NCBI GenBank assembly: GCA_050950065.1
Contig: JBMNGX010000006.1
Coordinates: 62,001-126,000 of the forward strand
Length of the DNA stretch: 64,000 nt
Source: JBAYOE01 sp050950065
GTDB lineage: Bacteria > Spirochaetota > Spirochaetia > Sphaerochaetales > Sphaerochaetaceae
Direction of reading: 5' to 3'
Part shown: one piece after another, positions 33,205 to 41,566 of the stretch
Layout: every line of letters begins with the position of its first letter
How positions within the stretch are numbered: the stretch's first letter is position 1
The notes under the pieces: generated by a model
Database searches by the model: none
Told to the model about the DNA's origin: nothing
The model's input: only the letters and a program-made list of their open reading frames with translations
Made by a program: the position numbers and the translations under genes

Positions 33205-33561
33205 ATGGATAAAGTTTTTATAAAAGATCTACTAGCTCGAGGCATTATTGGTTTAAATGACTGGGAAAGAGAGAAAGAGCAAGATGTATTAGTTAACGTA
33301 ACTTTATTTACCCCCTCATTTGAAAATATGGTTAACGATGATTTAAGTGAGAGTGTAAATTACCGCACAATTGCCAAAAATATTCTTAGTCACATCTCAA
33401 CCTCTAAAAGATTCACTGTTGAAGCTTTAGCAAATGATTTGGCTAAAATTTGCTTAGAAGATCCAAAAGTTGTAAAGGTTATTTTAAGAGTTGAAAAACC
33501 AGCAGCTGTTAGATTTTCTAAATCGGTAGGGGTGGAGATCGAAAGATCTAAAGGAGCTTAA
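33205..33561 (+). CDS. folB: Dihydroneopterin aldolase
   Basis: The 118-residue product has the FolB outline: DKVFIKDLLARGIIGLNDWEREKEQDVLVNV, where the Gly-x-x-x-x-E/W-E-R region contains the substrate-binding Glu, then the catalytic Tyr in VNYRTIAKNIL and VEALANDLAKICLEDPKVVKVILRVEKPAA. It splits dihydroneopterin to hydroxymethyl-dihydropterin and glycolaldehyde. It is 12 bases after the SDR gene and 1 base before folK. Confidence 0.92.
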   Translation: MDKVFIKDLLARGIIGLNDWEREKEQDVLVNVTLFTPSFENMVNDDLSESVNYRTIAKNILSHISTSKRFTVEALANDLAKICLEDPKVVKVILRVEKPAAVRFSKSVGVEIERSKGA

Positions 33562-33562
33562 A

Positions 33563-34030
33563 ATGGCTCAAATTAATTGGGCATGCCTATTGTTAGGTTC
33601 AAATATATATCCACAAGAAAATATAGCCCAAGCCCTTGTTGAGCTTAATAAATATCTAAAAATAAAGGGAACTTCTAGTTCCTATTGGTCCAAAGCTGTA
33701 GGCTCAGATGGACCTGATTTTATCAATGCAGCTGTGTTAATTGAAAGTGAAAAAGATTTAAAATTCATAGAAGAGAAAATATTAGCCCCCATAGAGAACA
33801 AACTGGGGCGTATTAGAACAGATGATAAAAACTCGCCACGCACTATAGATATAGATGTAATTATCTACAACGATACTTTGTTGGATGATTCGTTGTTTAA
33901 ATATTCTCATATCGCAGTTCCAGTGGCAGAGTTATTACCAGATTATTTATCTAAAGAGGGAGAGAGCCTTAAAAGTGTAGCTATCTCATTAATGAGAGAA
34001 GTGCCTGTTTGGGGTAAGGACTCCCTGTAG
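33563..34030 (+). CDS. folK: Hydroxymethyl-dihydropterin pyrophosphokinase
   Basis: The 155-residue product has the HPPK pattern: LLLGSNIYPQENIAQALVEL, SSSYWSKAVGSDGPDFINAAVLIES, IENKLGRIRTDDKNSPRTIDIDVIIYND, where the metal-binding DIDVI is visible, and a final HIAVPVAELLPDY. It transfers pyrophosphate from ATP. No folP (dihydropteroate synthase) follows, although it is the usual neighbour; it must be elsewhere if the pathway is complete. Confidence 0.92.
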   Translation: MAQINWACLLLGSNIYPQENIAQALVELNKYLKIKGTSSSYWSKAVGSDGPDFINAAVLIESEKDLKFIEEKILAPIENKLGRIRTDDKNSPRTIDIDVIIYNDTLLDDSLFKYSHIAVPVAELLPDYLSKEGESLKSVAISLMREVPVWGKDSL

Positions 34031-34040
34031 GAGGTTTTTT

Positions 34041-34517
34041 ATGGACCAACGTTTAAATTATGGAGAAGTTGCTTCTCAAGGTGTCTCTATTTTAATGGAG
34101 ATGGAAAAATATATTAGGAACTCTACAGTTGATCACACTTTATTGGAGTTGATTAAAACTAGATCTTCCCAAATTAATGGGTGTGCATTTTGTTTAGATA
34201 TGCACACTAAAGATGCCCGCAAAAATGGTGAGAGTGAACAAAGACTCTACGGCCTTTCTGCTTGGCACGATTCCCCTTTTTATAGTGATAAAGAGAGGGC
34301 AGTTTTAGAGTGGACAGAAGCTGTTACTAAAATTAGTGAACATCAAGTTCACGATGAAATTTACAACAGGCTACTTAGCTTCTTTAGTGAAAAAGAGGTG
34401 GTAGATATTACCTTGGCAATAATTTCAATTAACAGTTGGAATCGCCTAGCAATCTCTTTTAAAACAGTTGCTGGAACTTACATGCCCAACTCCCCAGTTG
34501 CTCAAAGAGGGAAGTAA
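34041..34517 (+). CDS. Carboxymuconolactone-decarboxylase/AhpD-like protein
   Basis: The 158-residue product has the AhpD core: LLELIKTRSSQINGCAFCLDMHTKDARKNGESEQRLYGL, with the redox Cys-x-x-Cys followed by the conserved His. WTEAVTKI and IISINSWNRLAISF follow. Such proteins reduce peroxides or alkylhydroperoxidase systems. It starts 10 bases after folK with SD AGGAGG and so is probably co-transcribed with the folate genes. A terminator follows at 34526. Confidence 0.88.
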   Translation: MDQRLNYGEVASQGVSILMEMEKYIRNSTVDHTLLELIKTRSSQINGCAFCLDMHTKDARKNGESEQRLYGLSAWHDSPFYSDKERAVLEWTEAVTKISEHQVHDEIYNRLLSFFSEKEVVDITLAIISINSWNRLAISFKTVAGTYMPNSPVAQRGK

Positions 34518-34525
34518 AAATATTG

Positions 34526-34553
34526 CGGGTCACCTGTGGTGGCCCGTTGTTTA
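34526..34553 (+). terminator. Terminator of the folate operon
   Basis: CGGGTCACC pairs with GGTGGCCCG (one G-U) around a TGT loop, followed by TTGTTTA. Confidence 0.82.
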
Positions 34554-34596
34554 ATTTCATACAATTAGATAGATTAGAGCTTAAGGTAAATAGTTA

Positions 34597-35253
34597 ATGA
34601 AAGCTCTAATTAAAAGGGTTATTTCCCTTTATCTAGGTCTGTTTCTCTATGCAGTTGGAATTGTTCTAACTCTTCAAGCAAACATTGGTTACGGCTCATG
34701 GGAAGTCTTCCACTCTGGGTTGGCAATTGTGTTCAACTCCAAAGTGGGAACTATGTCCATTTGGGTTGGTTTAAGTGTTGGCTTTATAGTTTTCATATTC
34801 GGAGAAAAAATTGGGCTAGGGACTATTAGCAACATGATCTTCATAGGGATTTTCATGAACCTTTTAATGGATAGTAACTTCTTTCCCTTAATAAAAAATC
34901 CAACATTATCAATTGTCCAGCTCATTGTTGGCCTCTTTATTATTGCCATTGCTACTTACTACTACATTTCTAGTGGCTTTGGTGCAGGTCCTAGAGATAG
35001 TTTGATGGTCCTACTAGCTAGAAAGGGCAAATTCTCCGTTGGCTTTTGGCGAACTATCATTGAAATTGTTGTAACAATTGCTGGTGCTTTTATGGGTGGA
35101 ATGTTTGGATGGGGAACAATATTGACGGCAGTTTTAATTGGGTTTATTCTAGAAGTGACTTTTAAATTCTTTAAGTTTGACCCTAGAAATGTTGTACATG
35201 AAGATATAGGAACCAGCTTAAAAAAGTTAAGCTTTAATAGGGGAATAAAATGA
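34597..35253 (+). CDS. YczE/YyaS/YitT-family membrane protein
   Basis: The 218-residue product has five or so membrane helices. Its family-typical first part is LYLGLFLYAVGIVLTLQANIGYGSWEVFHSGLA, and a later GFGAGPRDSLMVLLARK is the repeated G-x-G-P-x-D signature. The family is widespread and of unknown transport role. The stop overlaps the next start by 4 bases (ATGA), so it is co-translated with the P13-like protein. Confidence 0.78.
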   Translation: MKALIKRVISLYLGLFLYAVGIVLTLQANIGYGSWEVFHSGLAIVFNSKVGTMSIWVGLSVGFIVFIFGEKIGLGTISNMIFIGIFMNLLMDSNFFPLIKNPTLSIVQLIVGLFIIAIATYYYISSGFGAGPRDSLMVLLARKGKFSVGFWRTIIEIVVTIAGAFMGGMFGWGTILTAVLIGFILEVTFKFFKFDPRNVVHEDIGTSLKKLSFNRGIK

Positions 35254-35957
35254 AAAAATTAACACTTACGATTGTATTATTACTAGTAGTAACATCACTA
35301 TTTAGTGCTCTTCCTATTTTAGATTTTGTTCTTGCTGGAGTAGACATAGCAACTACTCGTAAAATTACAAAAGCAGATATTGATGGGCAAGAAATTAAAT
35401 TTGGTGGAACATCAATTAAACAATTAAAAAAATCTTTAAATAACTACGATTTTAGCACACTCGATTTTGAAGATCGTCTTTACTTGTATGGTAAAGGTGA
35501 AGTCCCTTTAACAATTCCAATAGTTAAATCTATATTTTTAGGAATGGGCTCAGGCTCTAAATCTCAAGGAGATCTTGGAGGAAAGCTATTTGGAGTAGCT
35601 GCTGATAGTGTCTCCTATGGATTAATAACGGCAGGAATAACTTTTTACATAATTGATATGCTTTTTGTGGGATCATTGTCATCAGCATTCGGGGGAGAAT
35701 GGAACCCTAATGACCCAGACAGTGAGCTCCAAAGTTATGCAAGAGGGTTCTTGTATGGAGGCTTAGCTGCATTAGGAGCTAGTAGAATCGTCCAAATAAT
35801 ACTCCCAATAAGCTACGCTGCAAAATACAACAAGACACTTAGAAACAGCTTAGGAGTTACAAAGGATAAGCAAGATGCCTTCTCATTTAATGTAGGCTTT
35901 GTCCCCAATGTAAACTTTGATCCAGCACTACAGTTGTCAGCAAAAATTAGCTTCTAG
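35250..35957 (+). CDS. Exported envelope protein, possibly P13-like porin family
   Basis: The 235-residue product has a signal peptide (MKKLTLTIVLLLVVTSLFSALP) and Gly-rich hydrophobic stretches (IFLGMGSGSKSQGDLGGKLFGV, SYGLITAGITFYIID, FLYGGLAALGASRIVQI). It ends in an alternating FDPALQLSAKISF that suits an outer-membrane insertion signal. The G-x-G-S-x-x-Q-G-D-x-x-G arrangement recalls the Borrelia P13 family, but I am not certain. It overlaps the upstream membrane gene by 4 bases and is followed by a terminator. Confidence 0.55.
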   Translation: MKKLTLTIVLLLVVTSLFSALPILDFVLAGVDIATTRKITKADIDGQEIKFGGTSIKQLKKSLNNYDFSTLDFEDRLYLYGKGEVPLTIPIVKSIFLGMGSGSKSQGDLGGKLFGVAADSVSYGLITAGITFYIIDMLFVGSLSSAFGGEWNPNDPDSELQSYARGFLYGGLAALGASRIVQIILPISYAAKYNKTLRNSLGVTKDKQDAFSFNVGFVPNVNFDPALQLSAKISF

Positions 35958-35987
35958 TAGAATTTAAAATCGATATTCTCTCTTTTT

Positions 35988-36018
35988 AAGTCCCTTTAGT
36001 TTTAAAGGGATTTAAGTT
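35988..36018 (+). terminator. Terminator of the P13-like gene
   Basis: An 11-bp stem with one G-U (35988-35998 with 36003-36013) and a GTTT loop is followed by a T-rich stretch, separating this operon from the CRISPR-Cas locus. Confidence 0.8.
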
Positions 36019-36054
36019 TATTTATACCCAATTGGATGTTAAACTTATAGAAAA

Positions 36055-36164
36055 TAAAAAAGCTTACCGCTAGGTAAGCTCTAGTACGCACATTGCGTGG
36101 TCCTTTCGGACGGTTTGAATAAATTTTTATTTGAACTCTAGGTGTTATTTAAAATCTATTCTCA
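36055..36164 (-). ncRNA. tracrRNA of the type II-A CRISPR-Cas system
   Basis: Read on the minus strand, bases 36148-36129 form an anti-repeat. It pairs with repeat positions 10-18 through 9 bp (ATAACACCT) and with repeat positions 1-7 through 7 bp, leaving a bulge of AGAG opposite AT, the canonical crRNA:tracrRNA bulge. Downstream are hairpins GTCC-GAAA-GGAC (36111-36100) and ACGCA-ATG-TGCGT (36098-36086). The 3' end is a terminator AGCTTACC/GGTAAGCT (36080-36061) plus T-tract. Weaker anti-repeat similarity continues to 36168 (TTGAGAA). The 5' end (36164) is inferred from the promoter. Confidence 0.9.
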
Positions 36165-36170
36165 ATTTGG

Positions 36171-36199
36171 ATAGTAAGGGGTAAAGGGGAGGAAGTCAA
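36171..36199 (-). promoter_or_regulatory. tracrRNA promoter overlapping the cas9 start region
   Basis: On the minus strand TTGACT (36199-36194), a 17-base spacer and TACTAT (36176-36171) form a sigma-70 promoter that would start RNA near 36164. The -35 box lies between the cas9 SD and its ATG (36202). Confidence 0.78.
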
Positions 36200-36201
36200 C
36201 A

Positions 36202-39200
36202 ATGAAAGGCAAAGAAGTTAATAGCGACTACTATTTAGGACTAGATATCGGGACAAACTCTGTAGGATGGGCTGTAACTGATGAAAACTATAACTTGTTA
36301 AAAGCAAATAGAAAGTATCTATGGGGAGTTAGATTATTTGAAACTGCTAACACAGCAGAAGATAGAAGACTTCATCGCTCAGCAAGAAGGCGTAACCAAC
36401 GCAAGGTTCAAAGATTACAATTACTCAAAGAGATGTTTGAGCCACATATAAAAAAAGTTGACCCAACCTTTTTTGATAGATTAGAACAAAGTTATTTACA
36501 TGATGATGATAAACTTCATAGTTTTAATTACACATTATTTGATGATAAAGAAAAAACTGATCCCACCTTTTTTAAAAAGTATCCCACTATTTTTCATTTA
36601 AGAAGTTACTTAGTCCATAACCGTGATGATAATGTTGATCTAAGAGAGCTCTATTTAGCAATACATCATATTCTAAAAACTAGAGGACACTTTTTGTTTA
36701 GTGGAGAAAATCTTAATACAACATCATCTTTTGAGACATTAGTTGAAGATTTGAAGAATAACTTACAAGACAGTTTAAATATTGATTTAACTATAAATGG
36801 ATCTAATGAAGAGTTTGGTGAGATTCTTAAAATAACAAAAAAAAGAGAGAAGAAAAAAGAGCTCAACGATATCTTGATATTTTCCGTAAATAATGAGGAA
36901 GGTGAGCCTCAGGAGTTTAGCAAGGTAGAAAGTGAGATTAAAAATGCTTTAGCAGGTTCACCTTTTACTATTGGAAAGCTATTTGCTAACGAGGAATACG
37001 AAGAGTTTGAGCCAGCTAAAATTGTTTTTGATAAAGATGATTATGAAGCTACAAAAGAAAAGCTTGAACAACAACTAACTTTAGAAGAGTTCTCCTTAAT
37101 TGAAACTTTTGAAGGATTATATAGTTGGGCTCTCCTTGCTGAAGTTTTGCGTGGTAGAGAGTACATAAGTGACGCTAAAATTGATGTTTATGAGAAGCAT
37201 AAAGAAGATTTAATATCTTTAAAAAAGCTAGTTAAAAAATATGAGAAGGGTGAATACAACAATGCTTTTAAACTTTTCAACAAAGATAACTATCCCCACT
37301 ATGTTGGTAAAAGTAGTAAAGGTGGAGTATTGGTTAAATCACCTTTTAAGAGCAAATGTACCCAAGAGGATGTTTGTAAATATTTTTCAAAACTTTTAAC
37401 ACCACATAAAAATAGCAACGATCCTCTTTTAACTTCAGTTCTTGATGAATTAGATAATAAATCACTACTGCCAAAATTGAGAGTAAAAGATAACAGGGTT
37501 ATTCCACACCAATTGCATGTTAAAGAGTTAAAAGAGATTTTAAATAATGTGGAACGTTATTTCCCTTTCTTAAATGAAGCTGATGAAGATGGGTACACTC
37601 CAGTTGAGAAAATGGTAGCAATGGCAACCTTTAGAATACCTTACTATGTTGGGCCATTAAATACTTACCACATGAAAGAGGGGGGAGAAGAGGGATTTGC
37701 GTGGATGATTCGTCGCTCTGGTGAAGATGGTCCCATTTATCCTTGGAATTTTGAAAAAGTTGTTGATATTGAAAAATCAGCTGAGAAGTTCATTAGGAGA
37801 ATGACTAATAAATGCTCCTATCTTTTTGATAAAGATGTTGTTGCAAAAGATTCACTAATCTACTCCAAGTACAGAGTTTTAAATGAACTAAATAACTTAC
37901 GTATTAATGGAGAGCCCATTTCAGTTGAGTTAAAACAAAAGATTTATAATGAGCTCTTTTTAGAATCTAAGAGAAAAAACATCACTATAAAGCAACTCAA
38001 AACTTATTTTGTAAACAACAATCTTATTGATAAAAATGATGAGTTTAACGTAGAGGGAATTGACAATGGCTTTACTAACTCTTTATCTACTTGGATAGAT
38101 TTTGCACCATTTTTAGAAAATGAGATCCTATTAGAAAGTGAGATAGAGAATATCATTGAGTGGAAAGCTTATTATGGTGAAGATGATTCGATTCTAAAAA
38201 GAAAGATTGAAAATGAGTATAAAAAATTAGACTCAGACCAAATAAATAGTATTTTAAAAATTGTGAAACCTTATAAAGGGTGGGGACGATTATCAAAAGA
38301 GTTATTAGAAGAGGTGTTTCATGAAGACCCTACAACAGGGGCTCTACACTCAATTCTAGATTTAATGTGGAATACAAATAACAACCTAATGGAGTTACTC
38401 AGTACTCGCTTTACTTTTGTTAATGAAATTGATGAATACAATAAACAAAATGCCTCAGATACAAACTTCAATTACAAATCACTTATAGAACCATTAAATA
38501 TTTCTCCAGCTGTAAAAAGGCAAATTTGGCAAACATTAATTATTGTTAGAGAAATTAAAAAGATTCAAAGAAAGGCGCCTAAGAAAGTATTTTTAGAGAT
38601 GGCTAGAGGTGGAGGTATTAAAGGGCAAAGAACTAAATCAAGAAGGGTTGCTTTAATAGAGTTGTATGAGGCGTGTAAAAATGATTATGAGTTTAATAAA
38701 GAGTTGTTGTCATCGATAGAACAAAAGACAGATGCAGAACTTCGTAACGACACTCTTTACCTATATTACACCCAAATGGGTAAATGTCTTTACAGTGGGG
38801 AGCCTATTAGGCTTGAAGATGTAAATAAGAAAAGTTTGTATGACATCGATCATATCTATCCTCAATCATTGATTAAAGATGATTCATTAAATAACAGAGT
38901 TCTTGTTAAAGCTAACTATAACAGTGAGAAGAAAAATGATTACCCAATAAAAGAGGCTTGGCAATCTAAACAAAGTGGGTTTTGGAGAGTCCTTTTAGAT
39001 AAGGGATTTATTACAAAAGAAAAATACTTTAGGCTAACTCGTAAAACTAGGTTAACTGATGAGGACTTAGCTACATTTATCAACAGGCAAATTGTTGAAA
39101 CTAGGCAAACTACTAAATTAGTGGGGACACTTTTAGAAAACTTATTTGGTGAAAGTAAAACAAAGCTTGTTTACTCAAAAGCAGGAAATGTCTCTGAGTT

Positions 39201-40368
39201 TAGAAAAGACTTTGATATCTTAAAATCTAGATCTATCAATGATCACCATCACGCTCACGATGCATATTTGAATATAGTGGTTGGGAATGTGTATAACACT
39301 AAGTTTACAGAAAATGCATGGAACTTTTTTAAGCTTCCTAGAAAAGAAAGCTACAATATTAGAAGGTTGTACTATTACGATGTTGAAAGAAATAACTCAA
39401 TCGCGTGGATTGCTGATAAAAATTTTGAAGAAAATGATAGATCTAAAAAGCATGAGAGAACCAATGAGACAGGGACAATTACAACTATTAGGGACACTTT
39501 CAGAAACAACCAAATATTAGTAACTAGAAAACCAATCACAGGAAGTGGAGAACTATTTGATTTACAACCTTTAAAGGGAAAAGATAATTTAATTCCATTA
39601 AAAGGTTCAAATCCTATTCTTCATCAAACAGAAAAGTATGGAGGATATGACTCTAAAAAAACTGGATACTTTTTCGTAGTTGAACACACCCATAAGAAAA
39701 AACGAATAAAACAAATTCGAACAGTACCAATAATGAACCTTGTGGATATACAAAAAGATCCAAATGCTCTCATGGACTACTGCATTAATACACTACAACT
39801 AGTAGAGCCTAAAATACTAATAGATAAAATTCACCTTCATGAAAAAGTTAGGGTAGATGGTTTTGAAATGTGTGTTAGAGGGATCACAGGTCAACAGATA
39901 ATATGTAATGGAGAGCACCAACTAATAATACCACAAGCAAGTTACGATTATTTTGTAAATATAGAAAAATATTTATCACTTCTTTCAAGGAATAAAACTA
40001 TTGAATTTACTCCCAATGCAAAGTTATTGGCTGAAAGTTTAGAAATAACTGATGACAAAAATATAGATACTTATTTATTATTCTTGTTGAAAGAAAAAAG
40101 CACCATATATTCACTTCGGCCTGCTAACCAAGCTAAATTTCTAGAAGAACATTTAAACACTTTCAAAAACTTAAACATTTTAGAGCAATGTACGGTACTA
40201 ACCCAAATTAATAACTTGTTCTCTTGTAATGTAATTACTGCAAATTTGAAAGTACTTGGAGGTGGAGCAAGTGCAGGTATTGTAAAGATTGCAAACACAA
40301 TTAAAGGGAACTTATCGCTAATAAGATCTTCCCCTACAGGGGTTTTTACCAAGGAGGTAAGTGTCTAA
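36202..40368 (+). CDS. cas9: Cas9, type II-A
   Basis: The 1388-residue effector carries all nuclease motifs. RuvC-I is LGLDIGTNSVGWAV with catalytic Asp15. The Arg-rich bridge helix DRRLHRSARRRNQRKVQRLQ follows. RuvC-II has Glu799 in KKVFLEMAR, HNH has His884 in DIDHIYPQS and the N-N-R-V-L-V turn, and RuvC-III has HHHAHDAYLN with His1017 and Asp1020. Both nuclease sites look intact. The recognition lobe covers about 80-770, and the PAM-interacting domain follows about 1120. The extreme C-terminus aligns with the S. pyogenes end, but the R-x-R that reads NGG is absent (TIKGNLSLIR instead). The start has SD GGGGAGG. It is the first gene of cas9-cas1-cas2-csn2. Confidence 0.97.
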   Translation: MKGKEVNSDYYLGLDIGTNSVGWAVTDENYNLLKANRKYLWGVRLFETANTAEDRRLHRSARRRNQRKVQRLQLLKEMFEPHIKKVDPTFFDRLEQSYLHDDDKLHSFNYTLFDDKEKTDPTFFKKYPTIFHLRSYLVHNRDDNVDLRELYLAIHHILKTRGHFLFSGENLNTTSSFETLVEDLKNNLQDSLNIDLTINGSNEEFGEILKITKKREKKKELNDILIFSVNNEEGEPQEFSKVESEIKNALAGSPFTIGKLFANEEYEEFEPAKIVFDKDDYEATKEKLEQQLTLEEFSLIETFEGLYSWALLAEVLRGREYISDAKIDVYEKHKEDLISLKKLVKKYEKGEYNNAFKLFNKDNYPHYVGKSSKGGVLVKSPFKSKCTQEDVCKYFSKLLTPHKNSNDPLLTSVLDELDNKSLLPKLRVKDNRVIPHQLHVKELKEILNNVERYFPFLNEADEDGYTPVEKMVAMATFRIPYYVGPLNTYHMKEGGEEGFAWMIRRSGEDGPIYPWNFEKVVDIEKSAEKFIRRMTNKCSYLFDKDVVAKDSLIYSKYRVLNELNNLRINGEPISVELKQKIYNELFLESKRKNITIKQLKTYFVNNNLIDKNDEFNVEGIDNGFTNSLSTWIDFAPFLENEILLESEIENIIEWKAYYGEDDSILKRKIENEYKKLDSDQINSILKIVKPYKGWGRLSKELLEEVFHEDPTTGALHSILDLMWNTNNNLMELLSTRFTFVNEIDEYNKQNASDTNFNYKSLIEPLNISPAVKRQIWQTLIIVREIKKIQRKAPKKVFLEMARGGGIKGQRTKSRRVALIELYEACKNDYEFNKELLSSIEQKTDAELRNDTLYLYYTQMGKCLYSGEPIRLEDVNKKSLYDIDHIYPQSLIKDDSLNNRVLVKANYNSEKKNDYPIKEAWQSKQSGFWRVLLDKGFITKEKYFRLTRKTRLTDEDLATFINRQIVETRQTTKLVGTLLENLFGESKTKLVYSKAGNVSEFRKDFDILKSRSINDHHHAHDAYLNIVVGNVYNTKFTENAWNFFKLPRKESYNIRRLYYYDVERNNSIAWIADKNFEENDRSKKHERTNETGTITTIRDTFRNNQILVTRKPITGSGELFDLQPLKGKDNLIPLKGSNPILHQTEKYGGYDSKKTGYFFVVEHTHKKKRIKQIRTVPIMNLVDIQKDPNALMDYCINTLQLVEPKILIDKIHLHEKVRVDGFEMCVRGITGQQIICNGEHQLIIPQASYDYFVNIEKYLSLLSRNKTIEFTPNAKLLAESLEITDDKNIDTYLLFLLKEKSTIYSLRPANQAKFLEEHLNTFKNLNILEQCTVLTQINNLFSCNVITANLKVLGGGASAGIVKIANTIKGNLSLIRSSPTGVFTKEVSV

Positions 40369-40374
40369 ATATTT

Positions 40375-41250
40375 ATGAGTTGGAGAGTTGTAGTAATTTC
40401 AAAAAGAGCTAAGCTCGAATACAAAATGAATTACTTAGTCATTAGAGATGAAGAAGTAGTTAAAGTGCATTTGAGCGAAATTAATACTTTGTTGATTGAG
40501 TCTACAGCAGTTTCACTTACAACAATGTTAATCTCAAAACTGCAAGAGCGGAAAATAAAAGTTATCTTCTGTGATTGCAATAGAAATCCAGAAACAGAGT
40601 TAACACCCTGTTATGGGTGCCATAACTCTGTGGAAAAGATTAGATCACAAATAAATTGGGATGATGAGTATAAGAAAATAGTTTGGACAGCAATTGTAAA
40701 GGAGAAAATTACCAATCAAGCAAACACAATTAAATTTCTAAAACCAGACTCTTATCAATTATTGATTAATTATGTTGATACTTTAGAATTAAATGATCCC
40801 ACAAACAGAGAAGCTCACGCGGCTAAAGTTTATTTTAATGCCATGTTTGGAAGTAAGTTTAACCGCAAAGAAAAAAGTTGCGTAAATGCTGCTTTAAATT
40901 ATGGGTACACAATAATCCTTTCTGCAATTAATAGAGAAATAGCTTGTTGTGGCTATTTAACGCAACTAGGAATATCTCATGACAATATGTTTAACCCTTT
41001 TAACCTCTCTAGCGATTTAATAGAACCATTAAGGCCACTTGTTGATAATAAAGTATGTTCCTGGGGAGAAGAGTATGATGAATTTACTCCATCTCACAAA
41101 ATGGAACTAGTTAACCTATTAAATGAAAAAGTAAAGTTTGATAATAAAAGATTTCATTTCTTAGATGCCTTAGGTGATTATGTTAAAAGTATTTTTAGGG
41201 CATTAGAGAGTAAGGATGAATCACTAATAAGGTTTATTGCCTATGATTAG
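40375..41250 (+). CDS. cas1: Cas1 integrase
   Basis: The 291-residue product is the subtype II Cas1: SWRVVVISKRAKLEYKMNYLVIRDEEVVKVHLSEI at the N-terminal beta domain. Then come the helical domain with NREAHAAKVYFNAMFG (Glu ligand), ALNYGYTIILSAINREIACCGYLTQLGISHDN (His) and NPFNLSSDLIEPLRPLVD (Asp). These metal residues do the spacer integration with Cas2. The start is the ATG at 40375, 6 bases after the cas9 stop, with the SD AAGGAGG inside the cas9 3' end. Confidence 0.96.
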   Translation: MSWRVVVISKRAKLEYKMNYLVIRDEEVVKVHLSEINTLLIESTAVSLTTMLISKLQERKIKVIFCDCNRNPETELTPCYGCHNSVEKIRSQINWDDEYKKIVWTAIVKEKITNQANTIKFLKPDSYQLLINYVDTLELNDPTNREAHAAKVYFNAMFGSKFNRKEKSCVNAALNYGYTIILSAINREIACCGYLTQLGISHDNMFNPFNLSSDLIEPLRPLVDNKVCSWGEEYDEFTPSHKMELVNLLNEKVKFDNKRFHFLDALGDYVKSIFRALESKDESLIRFIAYD

Positions 41251-41260
41251 GAAGCGTTTT

Positions 41261-41566
41261 ATGAGAGTAATAGTAATGTTTGATCTCCCTATAACAAAGA
41301 AGAAACAACAACAAACTTATCGTCGATTTAGAAAGTGGCTTATTAAGTCTGGTTTTATAATGATGCAACAATCTATATATTCAAAAATTGTTTTAAATCC
41401 TACAGCTGCTAAGTTTTTAATCCAACAAATAAGAAATCAGAAAGTTGAAGAGGGTTTAATACAAGCAATGGTTGTTACTGAAACACAGTATGCCAGTATT
41501 GAATGTATCGTTGGTAATAAGAAATCAGAGATTATTGATGATATGAGAAGGTTGGTGGTTATATGA
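41261..41566 (+). CDS. cas2: Cas2
   Basis: The start is the ATG at 41261 (MRVIVMFDLPITKKKQQQTY), 7 bases after AGGAAG; the longer frame begins inside cas1. The 101-residue product has the ferredoxin-like Cas2 fold with the conserved Asp in VIVMFDLP, RRFRKWLIKSGFIMMQQSIYSKI, and a final MVVTETQYASIECIVG. It forms the dimer around which Cas1 assembles. Its stop overlaps the csn2 start (ATGA). Confidence 0.95.
   Translation: MRVIVMFDLPITKKKQQQTYRRFRKWLIKSGFIMMQQSIYSKIVLNPTAAKFLIQQIRNQKVEEGLIQAMVVTETQYASIECIVGNKKSEIIDDMRRLVVI

Noticed and set aside
39281..39520. 79-codon ORF inside cas9 in another frame
   Set aside because: It overlaps the RuvC-III coding region and has no SD; shadow ORF. A nested anti-CRISPR-like gene was considered but nothing supports it.
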